Below, in pieces: positions 62,901 to 64,000 of a stretch of DNA of 64,000 nt. Source of the stretch: Leptolyngbyaceae cyanobacterium. Lineage in GTDB: Bacteria > Cyanobacteriota > Cyanobacteriia > Cyanobacteriales > Aerosakkonemataceae. The position numbers and the translations under genes are program-made. Every line of letters starts with the position of its first letter. Position 1 is the first letter of the stretch. The notes under the pieces are model-generated. The model was not told the origin of the DNA and ran no database searches. It worked only from the letters and a program-made list of their open reading frames with translations. The stretch spans positions 62,001 to 126,000 of the forward strand of contig DATNQN010000067.1 in the NCBI GenBank assembly GCA_036703985.1. Direction: 5' to 3'.

Positions 62901-64000
62901 CAGAACGTACTCCTTTTCAGAGCGAGTGTCTAGCAGAATTTGATGGCAATCCAGCTGTGAAACTTCGCACGGAAGATATTTCATTCGGTGGCGTCGGCTT
63001 AGTGGATGTGCCAAATAATTGTCAAGCTGGTCAATCGGTGCGCCTATACTTGCATTTGCCCGGTTCTGGTGAGAAACTATGGCTTGATGGCACTGTCGCA
63101 TGGCGTCGGGGAAAACAGGCGGGGATTGAGTTGGCGCTCAGCGCGATCGAACAAAACTCATTTCAAAAAAGTATCGAATATCTTCTGGAAACTCAGGGTT
63201 TCTGGAAAGTGTTGCAACGCACGGCAGTCGGTAGTTTACGCCATCTTCTCAAGCAACGGTTGCCTAACTATATGATGCCTTCGAGCTTTGTATTTTTGAA
63301 TGCTTTGCCATTGACGCCTAATGGTAAAGTCGATCGCAAAGCTTTGCCAGATCCGGATACTTTTAATCGCTCTTTGGAAACTACTTATCTTACACCGCAA
63401 ACAGAGATCGAAGCAGCGATTCCTACCCTTTGGCAAGAGGCATTACATTTAGAAAAAGTGGGTGTCGATGATAATTTATCAGATATCGAACTGAGGGAAA
63501 TCGAAGCAGCATTAGCTCAACACCCGGATGTGCGAGAATCGGTAGTCATGAAACGGGAAGATGGGTCAGGCAATCAGCGCTTAGTGGCTTACATCGTTTC
63601 TAATCTCAAACCAGAACGTACACCTTTTAAGAGCGAGTGCGTAGCGGAATTTGATGCAAAGGAGGCAGTGAAGCTTCGCACGGAAGATATTTCATTCGGT
63701 GGCGTCGGCTTAGTGGATGTGCCAGATCATTGTCAAGCAGGTCAAGCGGTGCGCCTGCGCTTGCATTTGCCCGGTTCTGATGATTCGCGATGGTTCGATG
63801 GTACTGTGGCATGGCGTCGGGGAAACCAGGCGGGGATTGAATTGGCGCTCAGCGCGATCGAACAAAACTCATTTCAAAAAAGTATCGAATATCTTCTGGA
63901 AACTCAGGGTTTCTGGAAAGTGTTGCAACGCACGGCAGTCGGTAGTTTACGCCATCTTCTCAAGCAACGGTTGCCCGATCGTATGATACCCTCCAGCTTT
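56948..64000 (+). CDS. Nonribosomal peptide synthetase: A-MT-PCP / C-A(PilZ)-... (partial, runs off the end)
   Basis: The frame stays open for 2351 codons to the last base. Module 1 starts directly with an adenylation domain ([52 protein letters not shown]) without a condensation domain, so it looks like a loading module. A methyltransferase is inserted after motif A8 ([11 protein letters not shown] near 588), then the A-domain end ([12 protein letters not shown]) and a carrier domain (LGGHSLL, Ser 1024). Module 2 has a condensation domain (HHIVMDG near 1219) and a second A domain ([11 protein letters not shown] near 1692, [13 protein letters not shown]). By-eye specificity residues are D-L-Y-x-L-S-L-I-W (Cys-like) for module 1 and D-A-W-T-I-A-A-V-C (Phe-like) for module 2. 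A PilZ-like domain sits inside A2, and the region is duplicated. No thioesterase is reached. Confidence 0.9.
   Translation, partial: [2351 protein letters not shown]
57859..57948 (+). repeat. Palindromic element inside the first adenylation domain
   Basis: 90 bases, nearly the same as the intergenic copy at 3689-3775 read on the minus strand, and related to those at 6871 and 33811. It is translated in frame as [13 protein letters not shown], then [13 protein letters not shown], just before motif A5 (SLGGATEAS). It adds about 30 residues to a loop of the adenylation domain without breaking the frame. Confidence 0.85.
62773..64000 (+). repeat. 711-bp tandem duplication of the A-domain tail with PilZ-like domain
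   Basis: The block starting near 62773 ([20 protein letters not shown]) recurs from near 63484 ([20 protein letters not shown]) at a constant offset of 711 bases, 237 codons, keeping the frame. The flanks of the PilZ-like part are almost identical between copies (for example 63134-63263 and 63845-63974), while the PilZ-like part itself differs at many residues. Copy 2 is cut by the window end. Confidence 0.9.

Noticed and set aside
63480-64000. Duplication in the NRPS as an assembly error
   Set aside because: The copies differ at many positions in the PilZ-like part, so they are not the same reads placed twice. Long-read confirmation is still wanted.
1-64000. tRNA, rRNA, insertion sequences or integrase genes
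   Set aside because: None was recognised on either strand; no transposase-like or tRNA-like sequence could be supported by eye.

Overview
The window comes from a cyanobacterium. The octamer GCGATCGC (HIP1) is scattered through genes and spacers on both strands, and the multidomain kinase, pentapeptide, TPR and NB-ARC/WD40 proteins, GC-rich palindromic repeats and NRPS all fit a large filamentous cyanobacterial genome. The species cannot be named from the sequence.

Layout. 1-2253: the end of coaD, a coiled-coil (DivIVA-like) protein and an LpxB-related glycosyltransferase. 2587-3529: two small leftward enzyme-like genes (DUF3237 and GFA families). 3859-7575: a large NB-ARC/WD40 protein. 7533-31629: a leftward gene array encoding most of a contractile injection system (CIS). 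In transcription order it holds sheath, two tube proteins, a tail-assembly-chaperone-like protein, a pseudokinase/membrane/phosphate-binding-like protein, a 52-residue protein, a third tube-like protein, a giant Ser/Thr/Pro repeat protein, a CIS tube-initiator-like protein and the VgrG-like spike. A cargo island follows: a DUF4157 polymorphic toxin with a PD-(D/E)XK-like tip and four small genes, the first of them a candidate immunity gene. The array ends with gp25, baseplate J and tail protein I. 31941-35320: divergently transcribed DUF4255 (cap/terminator-like) and AAA+ ATPase genes. 35432-36868: a second DUF4157 cargo protein carrying an M91-type zinc protease. 36953-39802: small genes, a PIN toxin-antitoxin pair, a DUF6760-like reading frame without a start codon, and a second chaperone-like gene. 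39923-50013: TPR, pentapeptide, DUF4159-like and two membrane-anchored Ig-like proteins, one ending in WD40 repeats. 50811-56447: a Ser/Thr kinase-AAA-GAF-histidine kinase. 56948-64000: the 5' part of an NRPS gene that runs off the window.

How it fits together. The CIS genes would build a sheath, tube, spike and baseplate and load cargo. Both cargo proteins share an N-terminal module (short motifs plus DUF4157) but have unrelated toxic C-termini, so the shared part is the likely loading signal. A membrane-spanning pseudokinase inside the structural operon and a neighbouring set of membrane-anchored proteins could tether the particle, as has been described for thylakoid-anchored cyanobacterial CIS; that role is inferred here.

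The least expected features are: (i) a PilZ-like domain inside an NRPS adenylation domain, in a 711-bp tandem duplication that cuts off the carrier domain; (ii) a palindromic repeat present in frame, always in the same frame and orientation, inside three unrelated genes; (iii) the two modular cargo proteins and the island carrying one of them; (iv) a helical motif shared by the giant repeat protein and the 52-residue protein; (v) a DUF6760-like frame reachable only by a -1 frameshift.
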